Positions 1 to 6,467 of a DNA stretch of 8,965 nt are shown in pieces. The stretch is from Pseudomonadota bacterium (GTDB lineage: Bacteria > Pseudomonadota > Gammaproteobacteria > Burkholderiales > Burkholderiaceae_C): assembly GCA_023422975.1 (NCBI GenBank), contig JAFAGF010000181.1, positions 1 to 8,965 on the forward strand. The letters run 5' to 3'. The translations under genes and the position numbers were made by a program. The stretch's first letter is position 1. The number at the start of each line of letters is the position of its first letter. The notes below the pieces were generated by a model that saw nothing but the letters and a program-made list of their open reading frames with translations, had not been told where the DNA came from and ran no database searches.

Positions 1-427
1 GCAAAAGCGCAACTGCACTGCGGCAGCTGCTATAAGAATAAGGATCTTCACGCCACCACAGGTAGCGGCATTGCAGCACGAATGCCTGCCGCGTGACGGC
101 CATGCCCTGCTTGCGCTGCAGCACGTGCAGCAGCTCATGGGCCAGCACGCCGGCCACAACCGGATGATGCAGCCGCAAGGGCTGGGCAAGCGCAGCATGC
201 CCATACATGGCTTGCGGCAGGGACACCCAGGCACCGCACATGCTCAGTGCACGCCACGTATCACCCAACCTGCGTTGCCCCAGGCGCACCCGGGCGATCA
301 GCCACGCGCCCTGCACTTCACCAAAAAACTGGCGCACCCAGTCCTGCTCTGCGGGCAGCAGGCGGCGCCACAGCCAGCTGCGCGCTGGCCGTGCTGCGGA
401 AAAAGTATGGACAGGCACCCTCACCAT
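1..427 (-). CDS. DUF4157-like HExxH protein, C-terminus beyond the window edge
   Basis: The minus-strand frame is open from about 715 to base 1 and leaves the window, so only the N-terminal part is seen. From the ATG at 427 the protein begins MVRVPVHTFS. It continues through a helical stretch (LPAEQDWVRQFFGEV) and a VRLGQRRLGDTWRALS stretch to a zinc-binding-type HELLHVLQ motif near residue 100 (H/E codons at 134-139), then QxG and a DPYSY segment. This order resembles DUF4157 proteins, several of which sit near Rhs/Vgr or contractile-injection loci; metalloprotease activity is not established for them. The start is uncertain. ATG 427 has no clear ribosome site. TTG 445 has AAGG seven bases upstream. 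A longer form from TTG 568 would add a signal-peptide-like stretch (AAFCITGLIAIALAG). It is divergent from the dehydrogenase gene. The family call is by motif only; its role is unknown. Confidence 0.6.
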   Translation of the reverse strand, partial: MVRVPVHTFSAARPARSWLWRRLLPAEQDWVRQFFGEVQGAWLIARVRLGQRRLGDTWRALSMCGAWVSLPQAMYGHAALAQPLRLHHPVVAGVLAHELLHVLQRKQGMAVTRQAFVLQCRYLWWREDPYSYSSCRSAVALL

Positions 428-629
428 GCGCGCATTGAACCGCAAATCACAGCCTTGCGCACCAGCTGGGCAAGGCAACCCTGCCAAGGCTATCGCGATT
501 AGCCCTGTGATGCAAAAAGCCGCAGAAACAGACGCTCTCCTACCAGCCTGATAAAGATTTGCCCCCAAGGCAACCCGGTGTGCTTGGCAAAACTGGCAGC
601 GACTTTGACCCCTGCCCCAAGGAACGCAC
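428..629. promoter_or_regulatory. Divergent intergenic region between DUF4157-like gene and SDR gene
   Basis: This 202-bp gap separates two divergently transcribed genes and should hold both promoters. I see no convincing -35/-10 pair or long dyad. Part of it may be coding on the minus strand, because the frame of the left gene stays open through it. The only clear signal is the ribosome binding site of the plus-strand gene at its right end. Confidence 0.3.
619..623 (+). promoter_or_regulatory. Shine-Dalgarno site of the SDR gene
   Basis: AAGGA lies six bases before the ATG at 630. It is the best ribosome site in the area and decides the start of the dehydrogenase in favour of 630 over the internal ATGs downstream. 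Confidence 0.7.
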
Positions 630-1523
630 ATGGCCTCCAAAACCGCAGCATCCGCCCCCGCAGCGCCTGCCACCCGTAAGCCCACCGCACGCGCGGGCAA
701 TGCATCTCCCAACCACTACACGCCGGGGCTGGAACACCGCATGGACTGCAAACCGCTGTTTGCAGCACCCCAGTACCGAGGCAGCGGCAAGCTGCAGGGG
801 CTGACGGCATTGATCACCGGTGGGGACTCCGGCATTGGCCGCGCTGTGGCCGTGCTGTTTGCCCGCGAAGGGGCCAATGTAGCGATTGCCTATCTGAACG
901 AGCACCAAGACGCCAAGGCCACGGGCGCGCATGTGCAAGCCGAAGGGGCTGATTGCCTCTTGCTGCCCGGTGACGTGCGCGACCCGGCCTACTGCGCGCA
1001 GGCCGTGCGCAAGGTGGTCAAGAAGTGGGGGGCACTGAATATTTTGGTCAATAACGCGGGCTGCCTGGTGCACGCGGAAAGCCTGGAGCAGCTCGACGAT
1101 GCCCATCTGCAGAGGACGCTGGAGACCAACCTTTACGGCTACATCCACATGGCACGCGCCGCCTTGCCGCACCTGCAGCGCGGTGACTGCATCATCAACA
1201 CGGGCTCGATGACGGGCATCAGCGGCTGCCCCTATTCGATGGACTACGCCGCCAGCAAAGGTGCGGTGCATGCGTTCACCCAGTCGCTGGCGCTGAACGT
1301 GGCCGAGCGCGGCATTCGCGTCAACGCCGTGGCGCCCGGCCCGGTGTGGACCGCTCTCAACCCCAGCAACGGCAGCGAAGACGATTTCGCCAACTTTGGT
1401 GCCGACTCCGCACTCGGCCGCGTGGCCCAGCCCGAAGACATTGCCCCGGCCTATGTGTTTCTGGCAGCCCCCGCCTGCGCCAGTTGCATCACAGGGCTGG
1501 TGATGCCGGTGTCAGCTGGCTAG
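630..1523 (+). CDS. SDR family oxidoreductase, YghA / general stress protein 39 type
   Basis: This 297-residue classical short-chain dehydrogenase is probably NAD(P)-dependent and cytosolic; its substrate is not known. The Rossmann nucleotide motif TGGDSGIG is at residues 63-70 and NNAG at 141-144. The catalytic Ser is about residue 193 (TGSMTG), with Tyr206 and Lys210 in YAASK. The PGPVWT segment is at 236-241. A 50-residue extension precedes the fold: Ala/Pro-rich at first, then PGLEHRMD and YRGSGKLQG. Such an extension is typical of the long YghA/YdaD-like subgroup that is often stress-induced, and length and C-terminus fit a complete protein. The start at 630 has a good AAGGA site. It stands alone on its strand, divergent from the left gene and convergent with the RNase-like gene. 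The subgroup is fairly sure; physiological role and substrate are inference only. Confidence 0.9.
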   Translation: MASKTAASAPAAPATRKPTARAGNASPNHYTPGLEHRMDCKPLFAAPQYRGSGKLQGLTALITGGDSGIGRAVAVLFAREGANVAIAYLNEHQDAKATGAHVQAEGADCLLLPGDVRDPAYCAQAVRKVVKKWGALNILVNNAGCLVHAESLEQLDDAHLQRTLETNLYGYIHMARAALPHLQRGDCIINTGSMTGISGCPYSMDYAASKGAVHAFTQSLALNVAERGIRVNAVAPGPVWTALNPSNGSEDDFANFGADSALGRVAQPEDIAPAYVFLAAPACASCITGLVMPVSAG

Positions 1524-1711
1524 CGCCATTAGCGAAAGCACTGCTCTGAGCGTGCAACACGGGGCGCACGGCACTTCAAGGCATCCACGCCATCCACCAT
1601 CGATCAACGTAAAAGAAACATAAAACATGAGCTGCCAGCGTTGATGAGTACTTGACTTCACATACAAAGCATGCTGAAACCATTCATTTTCAAGCGCCAG
1701 TAGCTCTCTTT
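1524..1711. other. Convergent intergenic region, no clear terminator
   Basis: This 188-bp gap lies between the 3' ends of two convergent genes. It contains a 7-bp inverted repeat (ATCAACG 1603-1609 with CGTTGAT 1639-1645, 29-nt spacer), a weaker CGTGC/GCACG pair around 1550-1570 and the palindrome AGCATGCT at 1668-1675. No GC-rich stem followed by a T run is visible, so no intrinsic terminator is called. I see no ORF worth reporting. Confidence 0.3.
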
Positions 1712-3136
1712 TTATGCATTGCTTTGCGGCAAACCCTGTAAAGCAAAACGCGCCCCCAGCTCTGGCACCGTCACCGCATGGCCCAACTGGCTGCGCAGCG
1801 CTTGGGCCAAGGCTTGGGCGGCGTGCGCTTCGCCATGTACCACATAGGTGTGGCGCGGCGCTGGCTGGAAAGCGCCCGCCCAGTCCAACAGCGCTTTTTG
1901 GTCGGCATGCGCAGAAAAACCACCCAGCGTATGCACTGAGGCACGCACATCGATCTGCTCGCCAAACATGCGCACCTGCTTGGCACCATCCACCAACCTG
2001 CGCCCCAGCGAGCCATAGGACTGAAAGCCACAGATCACCACCGCACACTCTGCGCGACCAATGTTGTTGCGCAGGTGGTGCAGCACACGCCCGGCATCGC
2101 ACATGCCGCTGGCCGAGATGATGACAGCGCCACTCTTGATGCGGTTGAGCTTGATGGATTCCTCCACATCCTGAATGAAGTGCACATGCTGGACATCGGG
2201 CAGCTGGCGCGCCGTGCCCATGAGCTGCTTGGCCTCTTCATCAAACACGGCAAAGTGGCGCATGGTGATTTCCGTGGCCGCCACGGCCATGGGCGAGTCC
2301 ACAAAAATCTCCACGGGCGGCAAGCGCCCTTGCTGCATCAAATCGATGAAGTGGTAGAGCAGCTCTTGCGTGCGCCCCACCGCAAAGGCAGGAATGACCA
2401 CATTGCCGCGCGGCACCGTGCGGGTGATGATGTCCACCAGCTCGTCCAGTGTGCTGGCGTTGTCCTTGTGCAGGCGGTCGCCGTAAGTGGATTCAATCAG
2501 CAGCACATCGGCCTCTTGCACCGGCGCAGGGTCGCGCAAAATCACGCGCCCGGGCTGTCCCAGGTCTCCACTGCTGACCAGTTTCTGCGTGCGGCCATGG
2601 CCGTCGTGCAGCCACAGCTCCACAATCGCAGAGCCCAGGATGTGGCCCGCATCCTGAAAACGCACTTTGACGCTGGGGTGCACCTCAAACTGCTTGCCAT
2701 ACGGCTTGGCCTTGACCAGCTCCTGCGTGCGTGCGACATGTGCCAGCGAATACAAAGGCGTGGGCACATCACGCTCATGTTTTTTACCCTCGCGCTTGCG
2801 CCGGGCCGCGCGCTCGGCATCCATCATTTGGATGTGCGCACTGTCTTTGAGCAGCACTTGCAGCAAGTCCTGCGTTGCTGAGGTGGTGTAAATCGGCCCC
2901 TTAAACCCTTGCGCCACCAGCTTGGGCAGCAGCCCGCTGTGGTCGATGTGCGCATGCGTCAGCACCACAAAGTCGATGCCCGAGGCATCAAACGCAAACG
3001 CATGCTCATTGTGGGCATCGGCCTCCTGCCCACCTTGCGCCATGCCGCAGTCCAGCAAGAAACGGCAGCCGTGGGCCTCAATCAAATAGCAAGAACCGGT
3101 GACAGCTTGCGCCGCACCATAAAAGCTGATGTGCAT
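1712..3136 (-). CDS. MBL-fold beta-CASP RNase-like protein (CPSF73 / TTHA0252 type)
   Basis: This 474-residue protein is a two-metal metallo-beta-lactamase-fold hydrolase with an inserted beta-CASP domain, the architecture of RNA-processing endo/exonucleases. The N-terminal MBL half shows TGSCYL near residue 13, HAHIDH at 61-66, the metal-ligand His165 in DAGHILGS and Asp191 in SSGDLG. The beta-CASP part has ESTYGDR at 215-221, FAVGRTQE at 251-258 and SGMCDAGR around 343-350. The C-terminal ligands are His410 (GFSAHAD) and His434 (VHGE). All expected metal residues are present, so it is probably active, with RNA the most likely substrate by family. I chose ATG 3136 because its first residues MHISFYGAAQAVTGS are the family N-terminus. 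A TTG at 3175 would add 13 unrelated residues. The ribosome site is weak. It is divergent from the HD-GYP gene. Confidence 0.9.
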   Translation of the reverse strand: MHISFYGAAQAVTGSCYLIEAHGCRFLLDCGMAQGGQEADAHNEHAFAFDASGIDFVVLTHAHIDHSGLLPKLVAQGFKGPIYTTSATQDLLQVLLKDSAHIQMMDAERAARRKREGKKHERDVPTPLYSLAHVARTQELVKAKPYGKQFEVHPSVKVRFQDAGHILGSAIVELWLHDGHGRTQKLVSSGDLGQPGRVILRDPAPVQEADVLLIESTYGDRLHKDNASTLDELVDIITRTVPRGNVVIPAFAVGRTQELLYHFIDLMQQGRLPPVEIFVDSPMAVAATEITMRHFAVFDEEAKQLMGTARQLPDVQHVHFIQDVEESIKLNRIKSGAVIISASGMCDAGRVLHHLRNNIGRAECAVVICGFQSYGSLGRRLVDGAKQVRMFGEQIDVRASVHTLGGFSAHADQKALLDWAGAFQPAPRHTYVVHGEAHAAQALAQALRSQLGHAVTVPELGARFALQGLPQSNA

Positions 3137-3172
3137 AAAACAAGGGCTTAGAGCGCTAGAAAGCGATGCACA
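3130..3172. repeat. Inverted repeat spanning the start codon of the RNase-like gene
   Basis: TGTGCAT (3130-3136) and ATGCACA (3166-3172) are perfect 7-bp complements across 29 nt. The start codon of the minus-strand gene lies in one arm, so in a transcript starting beyond 3172 the stem would cover the AUG. The loop contains AGCGCT (3152-3157). Function is unproven and chance is possible. Confidence 0.35.
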
Positions 3173-3274
3173 CAATCTAACAGCTACCGACCCGTGCGTG
3201 CACTAAGAAATACCACCCATCAACCCAGCACTTAACGCACATCAAAACTCAAGAAATCGCTTGCATGAAAAACA

Positions 3275-3299
3275 GTGTTTCCGCAATCCGTCGAAACAC
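3275..3299. promoter_or_regulatory. Perfect dyad GTGTTTC-N11-GAAACAC, possible operator
   Basis: Arms at 3275-3281 and 3293-3299 are perfect 7-bp complements with an 11-nt spacer, in the divergent gap about 115 bp before the HD-GYP start. It may be an operator or a stem in the leader. No T run follows, so a terminator is unlikely. The regulator is unknown. Confidence 0.35.
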
Positions 3300-3340
3300 C
3301 TATCCAATCCCACCATTTGACCCTTATCACCAACCTCATT

Positions 3341-3367
3341 AACAAATTGTTAAGAAATGACACAATT
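3341..3367. promoter_or_regulatory. AT-rich dyad AATTGT-N11-ACAATT overlapping the putative promoter
   Basis: Arms at 3345-3350 and 3362-3367 are perfect 6-bp complements with an 11-nt spacer. An overlapping palindrome AACAA-A-TTGTT sits at 3341-3351. It covers the candidate -35 region of the HD-GYP gene, a typical place for a repressor or activator site. This is inference from symmetry and position only. Confidence 0.35.
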
Positions 3368-3413
3368 AGTTTAGAACTCGTGCTTTGATTTTTTACCAGT
3401 CTCATAGCCCCGA

Positions 3414-4583
3414 ATGCGCCGAGTTCAGCTAAGTGAGTTAATTCTCGACAAACCATTACCGTGGTCGCTTTATGACGAGCACGGCAATCTGCTGCTGCGA
3501 GAAGGCTACGTCATCAGCATCCCCCGCCACCTGGACTCGCTGCTCAAGCGCGGTGCCTACGTTCAGACCACGCCGATCAAGTCAGTTTTCATCGAGCCGC
3601 AGCACAACACTGCGACAGAAACACCGTTTGCCTTTCGCGCCAGCAGCCTGCCCTCGGTGCAGCCCGTATTTGGCCGCGCCGAAGCCCTGGCCCAGACCCT
3701 CAAGCGCCTGCACCAGCATCTGCAGGCACAGACCTTGCAGACAGAACTGCGCAACATCGTGCGCAGCCTGGCCAACTCGGTGATGAAAGCCTGCGCCGAT
3801 GATGCGGATGCCTTGCTGGCGGCATTCCATCTGGACAGACAGTCTCCCTACATCGTCATACAGCAGTTGCTGGGGTGCGCGCTCACCGAAATCGCTGCCC
3901 GCGATATGGGGCTGGACGAATCCACCCGCCTGTCGCTGGCCTGCGCCAGCTTGACGCGCGACATCGCACTGCTGCCCTGGCAAGCCCAGCTTGACATGCA
4001 AACCCAGGGGCTGGATGCCAACCAGAATGCCCTGATACGGGTGCACCCGATCCGTTCTGCCGAAATCTTGGCGGAAAACGGTGTGGATGATCCGCTGTGG
4101 CTGGAGTTTGTACGCCAGCACCACGAGCGCCTGGATGGCTCCGGCTATCCCCATGGCATCAGCGGTGAGGCCATGCTACCAGGGGCACGTTTGCTGGCGA
4201 TTGCCGACTCTTACGCCGCCATGGTCACGCCACGCCCCAACCGCGAAGGCCGTATCCCCAAGGAAGCGCTCAAAGCGCTGTACCTGCAACGCGCCAGCCT
4301 GTATGACGAAGAACTGCTGCGCGTCTCTGTGGGGGCGCTCACCACACTGCCGCCTGGCACCATGGTGCGCCTGGCCAATGATGAGCTGGCGGTTGTACGC
4401 TCCCGGCAAAAAAAGGGGGAAGCCGTGGATCTATGGGCGCTCTACAGCCAAAACGGCATGCCCATCATGACGCCGCAACGCCGAGATGCCAGCAACCCCG
4501 CACACGCAATTACCGAAGTTCTGCGCATCGAAGACTGCCGCTCTGCAGCCTTGGTGATGAAACGTTTTTGGACCCATTCCTAA
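3414..4583 (+). CDS. HD-GYP domain protein with altered HD dyad
   Basis: This 389-residue protein belongs to the HD-GYP cyclic-di-GMP phosphodiesterase family by its C-terminal motifs. The N-terminal part (residues 1-60: LPWSLYDEHGNLLLREG, then LLKRGAYV) is the small domain often found before HD-GYP in Burkholderiales. A Gln-rich helical linker covers about 85-125. The HD-GYP core (about 140-305) keeps HP (211-212), HHERLDGSGYP (236-246) and ADSYAAM (264-270). The central HD dyad, however, reads TRDIALL, with Arg182 in place of His. The usual earlier metal His appears to be Gln150 (tentative alignment). About 80 extra residues follow. With these ligands lost it may be a cyclic-di-GMP binder or a weak enzyme rather than a standard phosphodiesterase. 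It has no visible Shine-Dalgarno. The PAS receptor gene follows by 11 nt, so the two are probably co-transcribed. Confidence 0.85.
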   Translation: MRRVQLSELILDKPLPWSLYDEHGNLLLREGYVISIPRHLDSLLKRGAYVQTTPIKSVFIEPQHNTATETPFAFRASSLPSVQPVFGRAEALAQTLKRLHQHLQAQTLQTELRNIVRSLANSVMKACADDADALLAAFHLDRQSPYIVIQQLLGCALTEIAARDMGLDESTRLSLACASLTRDIALLPWQAQLDMQTQGLDANQNALIRVHPIRSAEILAENGVDDPLWLEFVRQHHERLDGSGYPHGISGEAMLPGARLLAIADSYAAMVTPRPNREGRIPKEALKALYLQRASLYDEELLRVSVGALTTLPPGTMVRLANDELAVVRSRQKKGEAVDLWALYSQNGMPIMTPQRRDASNPAHAITEVLRIEDCRSAALVMKRFWTHS

Positions 4584-4594
4584 GCAACGCCAGC

Positions 4595-6268
4595 ATGAAG
4601 AAAAATCTCCCTGTCACCACCCGCCAAGTGGACATTGCACCGGGCATCACCTTGGTCTCCAAAACCGACCTCAAAGGCATCATCACCTATGCGAATGAGG
4701 CCTTCATCGACATCAGTGGCTTTGTATTGGAGGAATTGCAAGGCCACAGCCACAACATCGTGCGCCACCCCGACATGCCACCTGCGGTATTTGAGGACAT
4801 GTGGAAAGTGCTGCACAGCGGCAAGCCGTGGCAGGGGCTGGTCAAGAACCGCTGCAAAAAAGGCGACTTTTACTGGGTGGATGCCTGCGTGGTGCCCATT
4901 CGGCGCAACGAGCAAACCATTGGCTACATGTCGGTGCGCAAACGCGCAGAACCTGCAGCCATCGCCAAAGCACAGGCGCTTTACCAGAAAATTGCCCGCC
5001 AGGGCATGCCCAAAACCTGGAAGCTGCCGTCATGGCTAGGCATCCGTTTTGGCATGCGCGCAGGCACCATTTTTGTGGCCATGCTCATGCTGGCAGGCGG
5101 TGCCTTAGGCATTGGAGGCTTAAAGCTGGCCGATGCAGCCTTTGAGCGCATGTACCACCAGCAATTTGAACCGGCCATCGCCGTGGGACAAATTGAGGCG
5201 AAATTGAGCACCATTCGCGCCAGCATGCTGGAGGTGCAACTGGCCCGCCATGCCGACGGCGCAGTGTCGCAGCTGGCATCTGCCCATGTGCAGCAGCTGC
5301 AGACCTATTACGACGACATTGCAGAGCTATTCACCACCCTCACCCGCGCGGTACCCTCCGAATCCGCCGCCACGCGCTCTTTGACCCAAGCTTTGCAGCA
5401 GTACACCACCGAAAGCCAGTCTCTGATTGCGGCTCAGTCGGCAGCACCCAAGGACAGCTCCACGCTGCCTCTGGAAGTGCAACAACAGCTCCTGGCTTTA
5501 GAGCACAACGCCAGTTTGGCCGCCCAGGCTCTGCGCCAGACCTTGGCCGATGAAGCCCAGCAAGAGTTCACAGAAACGCTGCAGCGCAATGCGCGCATTC
5601 GCCATTTCGCCACCGTTGGCATCATCGCGGGCCTGTTGATTGTGGCGGCGGTTGGGCACCTCTTCATTCGCGGCATTGTGAACCCGCTGAACGCATCCAT
5701 CCGCGGCCTCAACCGCATTGCCGAGGGCGATTTACAAGGAGCCATCAATCTCTCTGGCACTGGGGAGACAGCCAAACTCAACCATGCAGCCACCGTCATG
5801 CAACAGCACCTGAAAGTGATGCTGGACGAAATTGCACTGGCCGCACGCCGCATTCACCGCCACTGCCAGACACTGAACGCTGCCCTGTACGAGGTAACAG
5901 AGCATTCCGAAGCCCAGCACGATCAGGTGTACTCCGCCATTCGCGCGCTGGATACCGCGGTCTCAGAAACCAGCGACCTCAGCACCCGCGCCGAACGGCT
6001 GCTGGAGCTGGCCAGCAGCCAGCACAGCGAGCTAGCAGACGAAACCCGCGAACTGGCTACCGCCACGCGCTTGACAGCCTTTGGGGCCGAAGAGGTGGCA
6101 AGCTCAATGCGCCAAGTGGCCGAGCTGATTGTGGAAAACCGAGGCGAAGCCCAGCAGGCCTGGCGCGCCTCGGAAGAACTCATGCACACCGCCCGAGAGC
6201 TCAACAACCTCGTGGCTTTCTTTGAACCCCAGAAAAATACGCCGGCAGGCTCGCGCCAAGCCACCTGA
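4595..6268 (+). CDS. Aer-like FAD-PAS / periplasmic sensor / HAMP protein lacking the MCP tip
   Basis: This 557-residue membrane protein starts with a PAS domain (about 10-115) very like E. coli Aer. Asn34, Arg57, His58, Asp60, Trp70, Trp79 and Tyr111 sit at the positions I recall for Aer; several are needed there for FAD binding, so redox sensing is likely. Membrane segment 1 is about 155-176. A helical four-helix-bundle-type periplasmic domain spans about 178-335, segment 2 about 340-358, and HAMP about 359-411. The remaining ~146 residues are coiled-coil-like and end in ARELNNLVAFFE, as many chemoreceptors do. The conserved signalling tip (QTNILALNAAVEAARAGE type) is absent, so direct CheA/CheW control is doubtful. 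Start 4595 is chosen because it gives the Aer register. It begins 11 nt after the HD-GYP stop with no strong ribosome site, suggesting coupled translation. Confidence 0.85.
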   Translation: MKKNLPVTTRQVDIAPGITLVSKTDLKGIITYANEAFIDISGFVLEELQGHSHNIVRHPDMPPAVFEDMWKVLHSGKPWQGLVKNRCKKGDFYWVDACVVPIRRNEQTIGYMSVRKRAEPAAIAKAQALYQKIARQGMPKTWKLPSWLGIRFGMRAGTIFVAMLMLAGGALGIGGLKLADAAFERMYHQQFEPAIAVGQIEAKLSTIRASMLEVQLARHADGAVSQLASAHVQQLQTYYDDIAELFTTLTRAVPSESAATRSLTQALQQYTTESQSLIAAQSAAPKDSSTLPLEVQQQLLALEHNASLAAQALRQTLADEAQQEFTETLQRNARIRHFATVGIIAGLLIVAAVGHLFIRGIVNPLNASIRGLNRIAEGDLQGAINLSGTGETAKLNHAATVMQQHLKVMLDEIALAARRIHRHCQTLNAALYEVTEHSEAQHDQVYSAIRALDTAVSETSDLSTRAERLLELASSQHSELADETRELATATRLTAFGAEEVASSMRQVAELIVENRGEAQQAWRASEELMHTARELNNLVAFFEPQKNTPAGSRQAT

Positions 6269-6270
6269 GA

Positions 6271-6316
6271 CGCTGCATCCGCTGACCTCTGCGGTTGTGC
6301 GCAAGGTCAGGCAGCG
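6271..6316 (+). terminator. Strong stem-loop 3 nt after the receptor gene stop
   Basis: Nested complements are CGCTGC (6271-6276) with GCAGCG (6311-6316), CTGACC (6282-6287) with GGTCAG (6305-6310), and TGCG (6290-6293) with CGCA (6300-6303). This gives a 16-pair hairpin with one 5-nt bulge and a 6-nt loop. No T run follows, so it is not a canonical intrinsic terminator. It may protect the 3' end or assist factor-dependent termination of the plus-strand unit. Confidence 0.45.
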
Positions 6317-6339
6317 CATCCCGCCACTTTGCTGGGGAC

Positions 6340-6467
6340 TAAGAGTGGCTCACACCATCCAGCAAACCGCAGGTTTGCGGTCGAGACGCGGCGCGAAGCC
6401 GCAGGCAGTACAAAAGTATGACTTCGGCGTTGCAACGACGTATCGAGGCTAGTGTTAGCCACTCTAA
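6340..6467. repeat. Structured intergenic element, copy A (3' of panC)
   Basis: Outer arms at 6340-6355 and 6452-6467 pair at 14 of 16 positions, including AGAGTGGCT with AGCCACTCT. Inside are alternative small hairpins: GCAAACC-GCA-GGTTTGC (6362-6378) or ACCGCA-GGTT-TGCGGT (6366-6381). GCGGC/GCCGC (6388-6392/6398-6402), TAC-AAAA-GTA (about 6409-6418) and the palindrome CGTTGCAACG (about 6428-6437) follow. The core resembles copy B at 7414-7511. One arm contains the panC stop codon. It could be a dispersed palindromic repeat or an RNA element at the 3' end of the pan transcript; I do not recognise a named family. Confidence 0.6.

Larger units (their letters stand above)
3137..3413. promoter_or_regulatory. 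Divergent promoter region of the RNase-like and HD-GYP genes
   Basis: This 277-bp gap is clearly more AT-rich than its surroundings, notably from 3320 to 3400, and must carry promoters for both divergent genes. A possible plus-strand promoter is TTGTTA (3347-3352), a 17-nt spacer, and a poor -10 TTTAGA (3370-3375). It overlaps the second dyad listed separately. No ribosome site is visible before the ATG at 3414. Confidence 0.4.

Noticed and set aside
569..631. ATG at 631 as start of the left minus-strand gene
   Set aside because: It would overlap the start codon and ribosome site of the divergent dehydrogenase gene, and the added residues look non-coding.
540..1271. Long minus-strand open frame (243 codons) opposite the dehydrogenase
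   Set aside because: It is antisense to a clear SDR gene with full motifs, has no family-like sequence, and is explained by GC-rich codon bias.
1603..1645. ATCAACG/CGTTGAT inverted repeat as a terminator between convergent genes
   Set aside because: The 29-nt spacer, the AT-rich loop and the lack of a T run make an intrinsic terminator unlikely.
2075..2881. Plus-strand open frame (268 codons) opposite the beta-CASP gene
   Set aside because: It mirrors a well-conserved coding sequence in another frame; its His/Arg-rich composition is typical of a shadow frame.
3137..3175. Extended start (TTG 3175) for the beta-CASP protein
   Set aside because: It adds 13 residues unlike the family N-terminus; ATG 3136 gives the canonical start.
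4433..4594. Upstream extension of the PAS receptor frame
   Set aside because: It overlaps the HD-GYP coding region, and the ATG at 4595 reproduces the Aer residue numbering.
4606..4615. Ten bases matching the shared panC/panD leader (TCTCCCTGTC)
   Set aside because: They lie inside receptor codons on the plus strand with no start codon in a useful place; taken as chance.
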